DNA from: Cinnamomum chago
Lineage: Eukaryota; Streptophyta; Magnoliopsida; Laurales; Lauraceae
Reading direction: 5' to 3'
DNA: 64,000 nt
NCBI GenBank assembly: GCA_038049695.1
Contig: CP142455.1
Location: 31,781,501-31,845,500, forward strand
Positions 1-11,510 of the stretch are shown one piece after another. The notes beneath the pieces were generated by a model. The model was not told where the DNA came from, made no database searches, and saw only the letters and a list, made by a program, of their open reading frames with translations. The position numbers were made by a program, and so were the translations under genes. Each line of letters starts with the position of its first letter. The stretch's first letter is position 1.

Positions 1-2127
1 CTTCGTTTAAAAACTGGATGACCTACGATGCAAAGAAATTTAAACCGAACAATCCAACCGCCAAAATTGTGTGACCCACCTGTCGTACATCCTGAACCCA
101 ATCACCTACTAATGATTGCCCTTTTCCGAATGAAGTGAAGCTTTAACCCGGGAGAGAAAATGAAAGTGAGAGGATAGCAATGGGAGTGAGACCAAGAGTG
201 AAATGTATAATCAGAAGCACTGATACTACGTCTGAAGGAGAGGAGTAAATGTAGCAAGTAGAGATGAGTGAATGGAGGAAGCAGAAACCCTTCTCATATT
301 TTCGTTTGGGAGAGAAAACGTAGTGCACAGAAAGATTTTGAAAGGAGCGAAGTGCAGTCATTTTGGTAAATTTACAAGTGAACATTTTAGTCTCAATTTC
401 TTGCAGTGTGTGGAGGGCGATATTCAGTGTGCAGATAGCAGCAGTCGAAAAAAATTACGTACGGGTGGATACAATTGTTTTGTGTGCCAATAGAACGTCC
501 TTCGTTTAAAAACTGGATGACCTACGATGCAAAGAAATTTAAACCGAACAATCCAACCGCCAAAATTGTGTGACCCACCTGTCGTACATCCTGAACCCAA
601 TCACCTACTAATGATTGCCCTTTTCCGAATGAGGTGAAGCTTTAAACCGGGAGAGAAGATGAAAGAGAGAGGATAGCAATGGGAGTGAGACCAAGAGTGA
701 AATGTATAATCATAAGCACTGATGATACGTCTGAACGAGAGGAGTAAATGTAGCAAGTAGAGATGAGTGAATGGAGGAAGCAGAAACCCTTCTCATATTT
801 TCGTTTGGGAGAGAAAACGTAATGTGCAGAAAGATTTTGAAAGGGGCGAAGTGCAGTCATTTTGGTAAATTTACAAGTGGACATTTTAGTCTCAATTTCT
901 TGCAGTGTGTGGAGGGCGATATTCAGTGTGCAGATAGCAGCAGTCGAAAAAAAATTGCGTACGGGTGGATACAATTGTTTTGTGTGCCAATAGAACGTCC
1001 TTCGTTTTAAAACTGGATGACCTACGATGCAAAGAAATTTAAACCGAACAATCCAACCGCCAAAATTGTGTGACTCACCTGTCGTACATCCTGAACCCAA
1101 TCACCTACCAATGATTGCCGTTTTCCGAATGAGGTGAAGCTTTAAACCGGGAGAGAAGATGAAAGAGAGAGGATAGCAATGGGAGTGAGACCAAGATTGA
1201 AATGTATAATCAGAAGCATTGATACTACGTCTGAAGGAGAGGAGTAAATGTAGCAAGTAGAGATGAGTGAATGTAGGAAGCAGAAACCCTTCTCATATTT
1301 TCGTTTGTGATAGAAAACGTAGTGCACAGAAAGATTTTGAAAGGGGCGAGGTGCAGTCATTTTGGTAAATTTACAAGTGAACATTTTAGTCTCAATTTAT
1401 TCAGTGTGTGGAGGGCGATATTCAGTGTGCAGATCGCAGCAGTCGAAAAAAATTACGTACGGGTGGATACAATTGTTTTGTGTGCCAATAGAACGTCCTT
1501 CGTTTAAAAACTGGATGACCTACGATGCAAAGAAATTTAAACCGAACAATCCAACCGCCAAAATTGTGTGACCCACCTGTCGTACATCCTGAACCCAATC
1601 ACCTGCTAATGATTGCCCTTTTCCGAATGAGGTAAAGCTTTAAACCGGGAGAGAAGATGAAAGAGAGAGGATAGCAATGAGAGTGAGACCAAGAGTGAAA
1701 TGTATAATCAGAAGCACTGATACTACGTCTGAATGAGAGGAGTTAATGTAGCAAGTAGAGATGAGTGAATGGAGGAAGCAAAAACCCTTCTCGTATTTTC
1801 GTTTGGGAGAGAAAACGCAGTCGCAGAAAGATTTTAAAGTGGGGTGAAGTACAGTTATTTTGGTAAATTTATAAGTGGACATTTTAGTCTCAATTCCTTA
1901 CGGTGTGGAGAGGGCGATATTCAGTGTGCAGATAGCAGCAGTCGAAAAAAATTACGTACAGGTGGAGACAATTGTTTTGTGTGCCAATGGAACGTTCTTC
2001 GTTTGAAAACTGTATGACCTACAATGCAAAGAAATTTAAACCGAGCAATCCAACCGCCAAAGTTGTGTGACCCACCTGTGGTACATCCTCATCCCAATCA
2101 CCTACTAATGATTGCCCTTTTCCGACT
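1..2127. repeat. Tandem array of a ~499-bp repeat (four full copies plus a partial fifth)
   Basis: The same unit begins at 1, 500, 1000, 1498 and 1997, giving unit lengths of 499, 500, 498 and 499 bp. The fifth copy stops near 2127. Copies 1-3 differ by scattered substitutions and single-base indels; copy 4 and the partial fifth are more diverged. Open frames on both strands recur in each copy because the DNA recurs. They match no family I know and change length between copies, so I do not call them genes. The array may continue left of the window. It could be a satellite-like block or tandemly amplified transposon sequence; no terminal inverted repeats or LTR ends were seen. Confidence 0.95.
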
Positions 2128-2147
2128 AAATTGCAATTTTCCCTCGT

Positions 2148-2157
2148 TATATATATA
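2148..2157 (+). promoter_or_regulatory. Probable TATA box of the CFI68-like gene
   Basis: A TATATATA run lies about 226 bp before the start codon and some 20 bp after the repeat array ends. The sequence between it and the ATG is pyrimidine-rich (several CTCTCT and CCCTCT stretches near 2228-2345), which is common in plant 5' leaders. The transcription start cannot be fixed from sequence alone. Confidence 0.5.
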
Positions 2158-2373
2158 GATGTTTATAGATATGAAAAGAAGAAAAGGACACTACGTCTTC
2201 CCCAAATTTCCTTTTAGATTAGGGTTTCTCTTTAACTCTCTCAGACCTCCAAAATCCCTCTTCCATGGCAGACTCTGCAAGTCTCCACTAAACCCTTTTC
2301 CACAGAGACGATAATCATTTCTCTTCCCCCCTCTCTCTCCAAACCCTAGACGAAAATCCCTTCAATCTGCTCC

Positions 2374-4380
2374 ATGGAAGATGGCGACGGGGCTTTCACG
2401 GACGCTGGAGATCGACCCGATCACTTCCAACGCAACGAGGCGATCTCAGCCGTTGCAGACGACAACTTCCTCGGCGAAGAAGACGAAGACGACTACGAAG
2501 ATCTCTACAATGACGTCAATGTTGGCGAGGGCTTCCACCAATCTCTCCGTGGGAACGAAGAGGTAGGGCTTCAGAACGATCCGCCGGAGAATGAGAAGAA
2601 GATCCAGCCGGAGGTTTCGATCCCCCGCGACGACGGCGTCGGGAGCAATGGCAATGGCAATGTTGTAAAAGATGAGACCTCCGAGGCTGTTTTGAAAAGG
2701 GTTCAGGAGCCAGAGCGCAGGGAGAATGAAGTGGGGACGAAGGTTGCGGCTTCAGGTGGTGGAATTACAGTGAAATTAGGTCAGTCTTCGAGTAGAACCC
2801 CTGAAACTCAGGGGCGGATTGGGAATTCTCCAGCCGCGCAGGGGGTGGTGGAGTTGGGGCAGAATTTGGGTAAATTGGGTGATGTTCAAGGGCAGTTTGG
2901 TAGCAATAATTTGCAGGGTTTTGGAAGGCAAGGAGGGTTTGGGGGGGTTAATGGTGGCGGGGCCGTAGGAGTTGGTGGGGCTGGCGGCGCTGGTGCGGGG
3001 ACGGTTCTGTTTGTTGGGGAGCTGCATTGGTGGACGACGGACGCACAGCTTGAGAGCGAGCTCGCGAAGTATGGTGCCGTGAAGGAGGTGAAGTTCTTTG
3101 ACGAGAAGGCGAGCGGGAAGTCGAAGGGGTACTGCCAAGTTGAGTTCCATGACCCCGCTGTGGCAACTGCGTGCAAGGAAGGGATGAATGGGCGTGTCTT
3201 CAATGGCCGACCTTGTGTGGTGGCTTTCGCCTCGCCCCACACTGTCCGCAGGATGGGTGAGGCGCAATTGAACAAGAACCAGGCCGTTGGTGCTCAGACA
3301 AACCCACCACAGATGCGGAGAGGACCGGGCGGTGGGGGCGATGTGGGCGGTGGCCGGGGGAACAGCATTTCAACTGGGGGAAATTATCAGAATTTTGGGA
3401 GGGGAGGTGGTGGTGGGGGCGGGGGCTGGGGGAGGGGAATGGGGGGCAGAGGGCCAATGGGGCAGATAAGGAATCGGGTTGGGATGGGCGGAAGGGGCTT
3501 AATTGGAAATGGGGGGTTTGTACAAGGGAATGTGGGCTTTGGACAAGGGCTGGGGCCGGCGGGGGCTGCCCCTCCGTTGCTGCCTCCTCAGGCAATGATG
3601 GGTCAGGGGTTCGACCCGACGGGTTATGGTGCAATGGGGAGGATGGGTGGCTATGGTGGTTTCCCTGCTGGGCCTGTTCCGCCCTTCCCTGCAGGGGTCT
3701 TGCCATCCTTTCCGGGCATTGGGGGTGTCGGTTTGCCTGGTGTAGCGCCTCATGTGAATCCGGCCTTCTTTGGGAGAGGGATGCCACCAAATGGAATGGG
3801 AATGATGCCAGGGCCTGGAGCTGAGGGACAAGGCATTGGGATGTGGCCGGACCCAAGTATGGGCGGATGGGCTGGTGAGGAGCAAGCTGGGAGAACAGGA
3901 GATTCAAGTTATGGTGAGGATGCAGCATCCGACCATCAGTATGGAGAAGAGGGTTATGAAAGAGGGGGCTGGTCAAATTCTACCAAGGAGAAGGAAAGGG
4001 CTCCAGAGAGGGATATGTCTGGAGCGTCTGAGAGACGGTATGGAGATGATCGGGATCATGGGTGGGATAGGGATGCACCAAGGGAGAAAGATTCAGGTCC
4101 TGATCATGATTGGCCTGAGAGGAGGCATCGTGATGACCGAGAGACTGGTTGGGATCGAGAGCGGGATCGTGATCGTGACCGTGACAGGTATAGAGAGGAC
4201 AGGGAGAGGCACTCAGATCACCATAGGTACAGGGACCGAGAGATGGAGCATGATGATGAGTGGGACAGGGGGCGATCATCTAGGACCCATAGCAAGTCAA
4301 GGATGTCACAGGAAGAGGAGCAGCGCCGGAGATCAAGGGATATCGAGCATGGGAAGAGGCGGCGCTTACCGTCTGAGTGA
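2374..4380 (+). CDS. CFI68: Cleavage factor I large subunit (CFIm68/CPSF6-like) RNA-binding protein
   Basis: An uninterrupted 668-codon frame from an ATG after a pyrimidine-rich leader to a TGA. The N-terminus (about 1-65) is acidic, with EEDEDDYEDLYNDVNVGEGF at 35-54. One RRM spans about 209-287: RNP2 is VLFVGEL (211-217) and RNP1 is KGYCQVEF (251-258). The motif WWTTD (219-223) is the family hallmark shared with animal CPSF6 and CPSF7. A Gly/Met/Pro-rich low-complexity region follows (about 310-500), then an Arg/Asp/Glu-rich C-terminus with RD and ER dipeptides (about 545-640) and a basic end, KRRRLPSE. In the family, the RRM subunit pairs with the CFIm25 Nudix subunit to bind UGUA elements and guide poly(A)-site choice in the nucleus, and the charged tail contacts splicing and export factors. 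The host function is inferred from this family. No truncation was seen. The long antisense frames here come from GC-rich codon use. Start choice: it is the first in-frame ATG, and the acidic N-terminus follows at once. Confidence 0.9.
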   Translation: MEDGDGAFTDAGDRPDHFQRNEAISAVADDNFLGEEDEDDYEDLYNDVNVGEGFHQSLRGNEEVGLQNDPPENEKKIQPEVSIPRDDGVGSNGNGNVVKDETSEAVLKRVQEPERRENEVGTKVAASGGGITVKLGQSSSRTPETQGRIGNSPAAQGVVELGQNLGKLGDVQGQFGSNNLQGFGRQGGFGGVNGGGAVGVGGAGGAGAGTVLFVGELHWWTTDAQLESELAKYGAVKEVKFFDEKASGKSKGYCQVEFHDPAVATACKEGMNGRVFNGRPCVVAFASPHTVRRMGEAQLNKNQAVGAQTNPPQMRRGPGGGGDVGGGRGNSISTGGNYQNFGRGGGGGGGGWGRGMGGRGPMGQIRNRVGMGGRGLIGNGGFVQGNVGFGQGLGPAGAAPPLLPPQAMMGQGFDPTGYGAMGRMGGYGGFPAGPVPPFPAGVLPSFPGIGGVGLPGVAPHVNPAFFGRGMPPNGMGMMPGPGAEGQGIGMWPDPSMGGWAGEEQAGRTGDSSYGEDAASDHQYGEEGYERGGWSNSTKEKERAPERDMSGASERRYGDDRDHGWDRDAPREKDSGPDHDWPERRHRDDRETGWDRERDRDRDRDRYREDRERHSDHHRYRDREMEHDDEWDRGRSSRTHSKSRMSQEEEQRRRSRDIEHGKRRRLPSE

Positions 4381-5108
4381 CTAATCTTAGGATCGTTGCT
4401 TGTCAGCATCAGAAATGGGAAGTTAATCAGCTATGGAGCATAACAATTGTTCTCACTCTGCACTATCAGTCAAGACTTTGTTGCCTTGCAATCTGTGTGG
4501 GGGCTGCTTGCAGAATTGTGATCTCGTTCTCCGGACAGTGATGTAAGTTCTCTGAATTTCTTCAGTGTTGCAGTTGCTTTGTATTATAATATTTGTTGTA
4601 ACTTGATTACTTAGTAATTAACAGTGCCCTTTCCGGTTGGGATATATGCTTCGTGGTTTACATTTTTCTTTTCATAATTTGAGTTTCTCAAGTGTTTACT
4701 TCATGATGTAAATGCCATCTATCAATTTACGGTGAGGCCCTTTATCTTGAAATGTTATTGTGCTTCTTTTGTTCTGTATAATTTACCAACTTGTTGACCA
4801 TGTTACTCTGCTGTTTGTTCTCATAATTCACAAATTGGTGTAGATTGTCATATTGAAAGATGGGTATGCAATAACAGTTTATCCTGAAAAGAACACTATT
4901 GGCATAGTATAGAAATGGATATGCAGTTGATGAAAATTGAAATGTCTATAATGCTAGGAGCAGATCGAGATCTACTAACTGAGGTAACAGTATTACAATA
5001 AATGAAGAGATGACCCCATATCCATATCCTTTTGCTACTTCTTTTACAAAGGTCTGGTTCGCCTTATTTTAAGCCAGGCTTTATTTTCTCGACTATTGTA
5101 GTTGTGGT

Positions 5109-5139
<31 letters not shown>

Positions 5140-5984
5140 GGGTTGAAAAGCAAACGCCTTGTTTCAGTGATCACATTGGATCTTTGATATGTCCGTGCTA
5201 AGGATCAAGTCAAAATTGAAGGGATGTGGATTAGCCTTATTTCATTTCAACATTTAGGCAGAAGCATTTGGATTGTCAGAAAATGCTAGTCGTCAACCTA
5301 CCTAACACGACCCTCCTTTTTTTATCCGGGCTTTGGACCAGCTTAATTTTTTATTTTAATGATAACTTTCATTAAAGCCTAGACATACTTATCATTAAAG
5401 GTAGAGGGAATATTTCAACGTACTTTTAAATGAAAATTCCATTGGGTCTAAATCGTGGTCAGCCAACCTATTAACCCAACTATGCCTACTTTCTTAGTAT
5501 GTTAGTTTCCGATAAAGTTGCCTAGATCTAGATAGGCTATTAAGTTCAGTAAGATGATTTTATTTTATTATTTCTATTTGTAACATGACTTGAACACACA
5601 ACCTTGAAGTTGTAGTAGAGAGCAGCTTCCATTGTGCCATGGGCTCTTTAGCAAGATAATTGATTGGCGTATAATCAATTAAAGATAATTGTTTGATCTG
5701 TAATCAATGAAAGAGAGAATAATAATCCTATCAAGTAAAAAGATTGGCATATAACTAATTCAGGAATGGAATGAAAATACTATCTAAATTACTAGTAGGC
5801 AGGGTTTTCATCCCGTACATAAAAACCATGTATTCTCTCATCTGTAAATGATGAAAGTTCTCCCATGTGCAAAGACTCCTTGGGTTGCCAATGGTGACGA
5901 CTCCAAAGGCCGTGCATCCAAGGTGAATGTGTGAAGACTATATCAATCTTTAAGCTGTTTGGGTTTTGGTTGGTGCTTGATATG
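4381..5984. other. 3' flank of the CFI68-like gene, no further gene seen
   Basis: The first few hundred bases are probably 3' UTR. A GTAAGT-like donor at about 4541 leaves open a spliced 3' UTR. The rest is AT-rich with no coding signal I can support. A CT microsatellite lies at 5113-5139. Confidence 0.5.
5113..5139. repeat. (CT)n microsatellite
   Basis: Uninterrupted CT dinucleotides for 27 bp. Confidence 0.95.
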
Positions 5985-6450
5985 AACTCTATTTGATTTT
6001 GTGGCTGCTTGGACAAGTGTTATTGGTTATCATGATGGGGCAGAATTTGGAATGTTTTTGTTTTTTTGCCACTCCGTGGTCACGATAAGATGGTTAGAAG
6101 GAAATAGAAGAACATATGAGAACAAGGGAAAAACTCTTTGTGAGATCCTGCAGAGGATCAAAAGGAAACAAGGATTAAGGAAGGCCATATCATGTGCCTC
6201 GAATGATTTTGTGAGGTTTCATGTGAAGGAGTTGGATAATGGATGGCTTGACATTTTGTTTCAAATTTCAATGGAGTTGAGTGTAGACTAGTAGTGGCCT
6301 TTTCTACCCTCCACTTGGCGACTTTAAAGTAAATTTCAACTGGAGCTGAATGGGCATTCTGATTCTGGCTGGGTTTGGAGGCATTGTCAGAGATGAAAAC
6401 ACGGGTATATTCTCTACTTGGCTGGGTCTAGTGGGGATGTGACATGGGTT
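5985..6450 (+). mobile_element. L1-type LINE 3' remnant (RNase H-like end)
   Basis: A plus-strand frame reads WLEGNRRTYENK, like the conserved zf-RVT segment of plant L1 ORF2. It is followed by YPPLGDFKVNF and then GFGGIVRDENTG, typical of the RNase H-like domain at the end of plant L1 ORF2. Frames change and stops occur between these blocks, so it is a decayed fragment. The endonuclease and reverse transcriptase parts are absent on this strand. Confidence 0.6.
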
Positions 6451-6847
6451 AGGCTGACATGTAAGCCTCGTTGGTGGGGTTGTAATATTTGTGCTGCTTT
6501 GATATGCCTTGATTAGTTGTATGGGGATTAGTTATATGAGGATCAAAAGTCTTTTCTCTCAAGGAATGCACAGCCAACTTCCAAGCCTCCTGGCGAGCAA
6601 AGAGAGATTGAGGCAATGCACAGCTGAAATCAAACCAGTCAATGATTGAGCTCCAAATGGATTGGGCTGTTTTTGCAGTTGATGAGATTGTTAGTCGTTT
6701 CTTTCTCTGCCAAGCACATGGGGGCGAACATTAACCGCAATCATTTTCCTCCGACGCAGATTATCCATCGTCAGGATGCTCACTCGCAATGCCAGCCAGA
6801 TGAAGGAAACTACCCCAGGAGTGACCTTGGATTTCTAGACGCTGAAA

Positions 6848-7165
6848 ATGGGATTGGTCGCAATGGAGCCTACTGACAAGGTTCAGAAAGAGGCTATAGA
6901 GAAGGGACTATATCCGCGATATGATTCCTAAATCCTGCTGTCTTGAGCACCCTTTGGAATATAGAGGTTGGTAAGAATAGTCAAAAGCAAGAAAAAATTT
7001 CTTCTGAAAGATGGGACTGGTGGCAATGGAGCCTACTGACGTGGTTGAGAAAGAGGCTATAGAGAAGGAACTATCTGCGAAATGACACCTAAATCCTGTT
7101 TTCTTGAGCACCCTCCAGAAAATAGATGTTGCTAAGAATTGTCAAAAGCAAGAATAACTCTTCTG
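6848..7165. repeat. Direct tandem duplication, ~161-bp unit, two copies
   Basis: The segment starting ATGGGATTGGTCGCAATGG at about 6849 recurs at about 7010 as ATGGGACTGGTGGCAATGG. The match continues through the stretch ending near GTCAAAAGCAAGAA. Divergence is roughly 10-15 percent by eye, so the duplication is not recent. Confidence 0.8.
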
Positions 7166-7399
7166 AATCTTAAAGGTGTCTCCTAAAAATAGGACCTCAA
7201 TGAATTTCTTGGCTGTTTCTATTTTCTAACCATGTAGCTAATAACCTTTGGCTCACAATCCCTGGCATAGGAGAAAAGGTTTGGGAATTGAATCGTGAGC
7301 TGTCTATTATCTACCCTAGTATCCTATCAGAAGATAATCCTCTCCCAAGAACTAACTCTGTAGGTAATGTGATCAAGAAAGGCTTCTTTGATTGAAACA

Positions 7400-9745
7400 A
7401 AGCCCTCAAAATGCTCGATTGGGTGGTAAGTGGATCCCTAAATCTCCTAGCCATTCCTCAATACTCTGTATTATTCGAGATGACTTGAGACCATAAACTT
7501 TCTTGTTTGTTCTTCTCCCATTCTCCACAACCACTTGCCCATGAGGACCTTGTTCATCTGATTCAAAGGCGTAAACTTGAGTCCTCATTTCATAGGTTTT
7601 CAAACTGGTTCACAGTGAACCAAGTGGAACTTCTTGTCTTCTTTCGTTTGCCATAGAAATTCGCGCTGAAGCTTCTTGATATGGTTCACCACCGAAGCAT
7701 GGCATTTGTACAGCGACATGCGGATTAAAAGATTGGATAGAGCTGACTTGATGAGAGTGATTCTCTCCCTTAGGGATAAACAATTAGCTTTCCAAGTCTT
7801 AAACTTCTTTTCTATTCTTTCCAACATTGGATTCCAAATGAACTTAGGGGCATTACCAAGACATAAGGGTAGGTAGGAAGAGCACCAACTTTGCAATCCA
7901 TGATGTCAGCTAAAAGGAGGCAATGATGATCTTATATTTCAATACCAATCACCTCGCTCTTATAAAAACCCAACTTTTAGATTTGAAACTTCTTTGAAGC
8001 ACATGAAGATAGCCTTCACATTCCCAATGCGGTCGTCCTTTGCATCATAGAAAATGATAGTGTCATGTGCAAACTGTAAATGACCAATCACCAAAGTGCA
8101 CTAAGCTGGAAGGAATCATTGAATCAAGCCAGATTCTCCACATCCTACTGAGGGCCTCACCATCAACGACAAATTGAAACTGAGAAAAGGGGTCTCCTTG
8201 GCGAAGACCCCTTCTGGCAGGATAGAAACCTTTTAGTGACTGATAAAAATTGAGAATCTAGCTGAGGACACTCCCTTGAATCCAACCTCTACATCTCACT
8301 GAAGCCAATTTAGTGAAGCATGCAAGAGTGGAACCCCGATCCACTCTGTCATATGCCTTTTCAAAGTGTAGCTTGCAAAGAAGACACAGAACTCTCTCTT
8401 TATATGGAATGAATGCATTTGTCTGTCTAGGATCTGTCTGCTGTGCACAAAAGCCCCTTGAGCTTGAGAGATCATAGAAGGGAAAGCCTTTTGAATTCTG
8501 CTGTCCAGGACCTTAGCCAAGCTTTTGTAGATGCTCCTGATGAGTCTTATGGGCCTCAATTCTTTGATTGACTCTGCACCCGGCTTCTTAGGAATGAGGT
8601 TGGTAAAGGAAGCTCTGAAATTCTGAGAAAGCTTGCCTCTTGGGTGCAATTTTCAGCAGAAAACCCATAGTGTCCTCCTTACAGCTCTGTCCAAAATTGT
8701 TGGAAGAAGGCTATAGGAAGCCCATCTGGATCAGAAGCTTTTATCTTCAACTAAAAAAACTGCCCTTCACCTCTTCTTCAAAACCCCTCTTCAACCACAA
8801 GGCTCTTTCTTTCTCAGTGCTTGAAAAGGTGAGATTGTCTAGGGAAGGTCTAACCCAATCATTGTTAGCGTAAATATTAGCAATCCTTGATATGGTGGTG
8901 ATTTCTTCCCAATCCTCCAATCTGATCACGCCATCCAACAAGTGATTATTAACCCTTTGGCTAGCTGACACTATACCATGAAAGAAACCGGTATTTCTGT
9001 CTCCCTCTAGGCATTTTCACCAAGATCTTTGTTTCCACTTGATTTCCTCCTCTCTTAACTTTTATGGAAGCCTCTTTCAAGCTCAATTTCTAGAGAGGTC
9101 ATCCTCAGATGGTTGTGCTGGTTCTTCTTTCTATCCAAGAATTGAATTTCTTCCAAGAGATTAGCTTTCGCCATCGCAACATCAGCAAAATGATTTCTAA
9201 TCCAATCCTTAATTTTGCCTTTCAAAAACTCTTCTTTTAGCAAACTTGAAACCTGCCCAACCTTTCTACCCTTGCTTCTTTCCACTAATCCCAGTCCCCT
9301 TGAAAACTGAGACTCCTCTAGCCGCATCATCTCGAAGCAGAATGGACGTCCCCATCTCTCACAACACGAATTGAGGAGGATAGGACTGTGATGAGAAGCA
9401 GGCTTAGGCAAAGCAATCTGGAACACCTCCGGGTGAAGATTGAACCAATCGTTAAGAGACTAGGTATCTATCTAATCTAGACATCGAAGGGGGAATTATG
9501 ATGTTTACACTAGGTCAACTGACGTCCACTGAGCTGAAGTACAAGGAAATGGGAGTCTAGCCGATCAGAAAAAGCCCTCATGTCTGCTATAAACTGGCCT
9601 CCTCCTGACCTCTCAGCCAGGAATCTGAGCACGTTCTAGTCACCTCCAACACACAGCAGCCCTTTCCACTTGAGCCAGAGAGTCGTCAATTTCCCTGAAC
9701 AGGTCACCCCTCATCTCATAGTTGAATGGTAGACGGTTGTAGCTA
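7400..9745 (-). mobile_element. L1-type LINE remnant, minus strand (end of EN, linker, RT)
   Basis: Reading from high to low coordinate on the minus strand: endonuclease-like sequence near 9480-9740; the EN-RT linker at 9055-9426 (LPKPASHHSPILL, ERWGRPFCFEMM); a block at 8747-8971 (SRIANIYANND); reverse transcriptase at 8296-8649 (LIPKKPGAESIKELRPIRLI, then AQGAFVHSRQILD); and the region after RT at 7600-7896 (KTWKANCLSLRERITLIKSALSNL). These blocks keep the order of plant L1 ORF2. Stops and frame changes separate them, so the element is dead. The 5' end and ORF1 are not recognisable. The 3' end is unclear near 7400. Confidence 0.85.
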
Positions 9746-10312
9746 ACCATTGACGATTATTATCGTTATCCACCACCCCTGCTGACACTGAAGAATCTCC
9801 ACACCCGCTGTCGGTTACAGAGACACGCTGGTCATCCTGAAGCAACAATATACACCACCTGCTGATCCCACCGCATCCACACACTGCCAATCAGAAGCAA
9901 AAATAAAAAATAAAAAAAATTCCAGTGATCCATTTAGTGGGCGCTTGTTCGAACAATTGAAGTCATCTGATTAAGATGATTGGTAACAGACCTGATGCTT
10001 TCCATGGTGGGCCCCTTTCTAACCCTCTGGCCTTGTCCACCAAATGCAGAGTCCGATTTTAAACTATTCACTAAATTGTACAACAACATTTTATTATGAA
10101 GACTTTTTATTGTATTATTATTATATTGATAAAAGGGCAGGTTCTGTCTGCCAATGTGCCACATATTTTTTTTTTTAATCTTTTTATTTGTTAAAGAATT
10201 AGAATCGTCATAGTTACGTAGGTTCTATGAATGCTTTTCTTATTTGTTTGGTCTTTAATTGGAATGTATGGCTCTGATATTATGCTGCAATTCTCACTTT
10301 ACAGTCATTTAA

Positions 10313-10343
<31 letters not shown>

Positions 10344-10880
10344 TGATTCCGTGTGTGCACTGATCTCATAAAGATAAAATAAATAAAAAAATCTTGCTTA
10401 TGTTATTAGAGAATAAGAAGATCCCTACATGTTTTCTGTTGTGATTGGATTTTCGTTTTTGTTTGGAGCTTCTGTTGTTGCTGACTTCTCCCTCTTTTTT
10501 CTGTTTTGTTTTTTGTTTTTGTTTTGGGAACAGTTCAAGGGCAATTGGAGTCTGAACTGCAATGGTGTCACCACCTTACTGAAAAAGCTGATGCTGATCT
10601 CTTTGAAAGACATGGATTTTGAACCATTGATGTAGAAACTTCTTTTTACTTTTAAACCTTGTGTTAACTTTCCAACTAGTAAAATCCCAAAACCTGATTG
10701 AACTATTTGTGGGTTGTTTACCGCTCTGCCTGCTCCTGATTGAATTTATATGGCTAGTTAACCTTGGTCAGCTCCAAGAAGTATCACAGAAAGTTGCAGG
10801 GGAAAAAATGAGGTTTGCTTGAATGAATTGTAAAGGTGCAGGATATGGCAAAGGCCTTTTAGTTCTATCTTTTTGTAACT
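9746..10880. other. Gene-poor stretch with a CT/TA microsatellite
   Basis: No supported gene. Pyrimidine and TA repeats lie near 10313-10343. A possible splice acceptor with a short open stretch at about 10532-10620 is discussed in the findings. Confidence 0.4.
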
Positions 10881-10884
10881 TAGT

Positions 10885-11510
10885 GTATCACTAGCCATGC
10901 ATATGTTCTGAGGATGTGCTCAGGTCCTAGCTCTTGATGTAATTTCAGAATTGTAGGTTTTTCTATTGTATTCTTTCTAAGAGTAGAAACAGGGAATTGA
11001 TTTAGTACAAAGCTTCCCCATAATGTGGTAAGGTGATATAAATACCCTTTGTCCTTTTGACTTTTTGCACATGGTGGGGTGGTATGAATACTGTCGTCCC
11101 ATCTTGTGGTTTGTACATTACCAACCATAACTCGAATGATTGTTTCCATCATTTTGCTATGCATTACTATTTTAGCTAGGCCTTTTTAGTGCTTTCATGT
11201 TGCAAGTTAGTGTATTAATATTTTTGCTATGCAAATGCTCTGAGGATGTGCTGAGGTCCTAATTCTCTTGATATAACTTCAGAGTTGTAGGTTTTTCTTT
11301 TGTGTTCTTTATAAGAGTAGAAACAGGAGACTGATTATGTACAGAGGAGCTTCCCCGTAAAGTGGTAGGGTGACATGAATACCCTGTCACTGACTCTTTG
11401 TTCACGGTGGAGGTGGTATGAATGCTTTCTCTTCCCATCTCAACCTACGGCTCGGACATTACCAACCACAAATCATATGATTGTTTCCTTCATGTTGCAT
11501 GTCTACATTG
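10885..11510. repeat. Direct duplication, ~330-bp unit, two diverged copies
   Basis: The first copy contains GTTCTGAGGATGTGCTCAGG near 10905. The second contains GCTCTGAGGATGTGCTGAGG near 11230. Both continue in parallel through GAGTAGAAACAGG, CTTCCCC and the ACATTACCAACCA segment. Divergence is clear (about 15-20 percent by eye). Confidence 0.8.

Noticed and set aside
642-1100. 152-codon minus-strand frame inside the tandem array
   Set aside because: It exists only because the repeat unit is open in that frame; its counterparts in other copies have different lengths and no known domain appears.
1-2127. CRISPR-like array
   Set aside because: The units are long (~499 bp), directly adjacent with no spacers, and the DNA is plant nuclear.
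2776-3976. Long antisense frames across the CFI68-like CDS
   Set aside because: Low-complexity Pro/His/Ser-rich translations are mirror effects of the Gly-rich GC-rich coding strand.
10425-10635. Overlapping 60-70 codon frames on both strands
   Set aside because: The frames come from a T-rich tract, low-complexity on both strands; only the possible acceptor and short tail there are kept as a weak finding.
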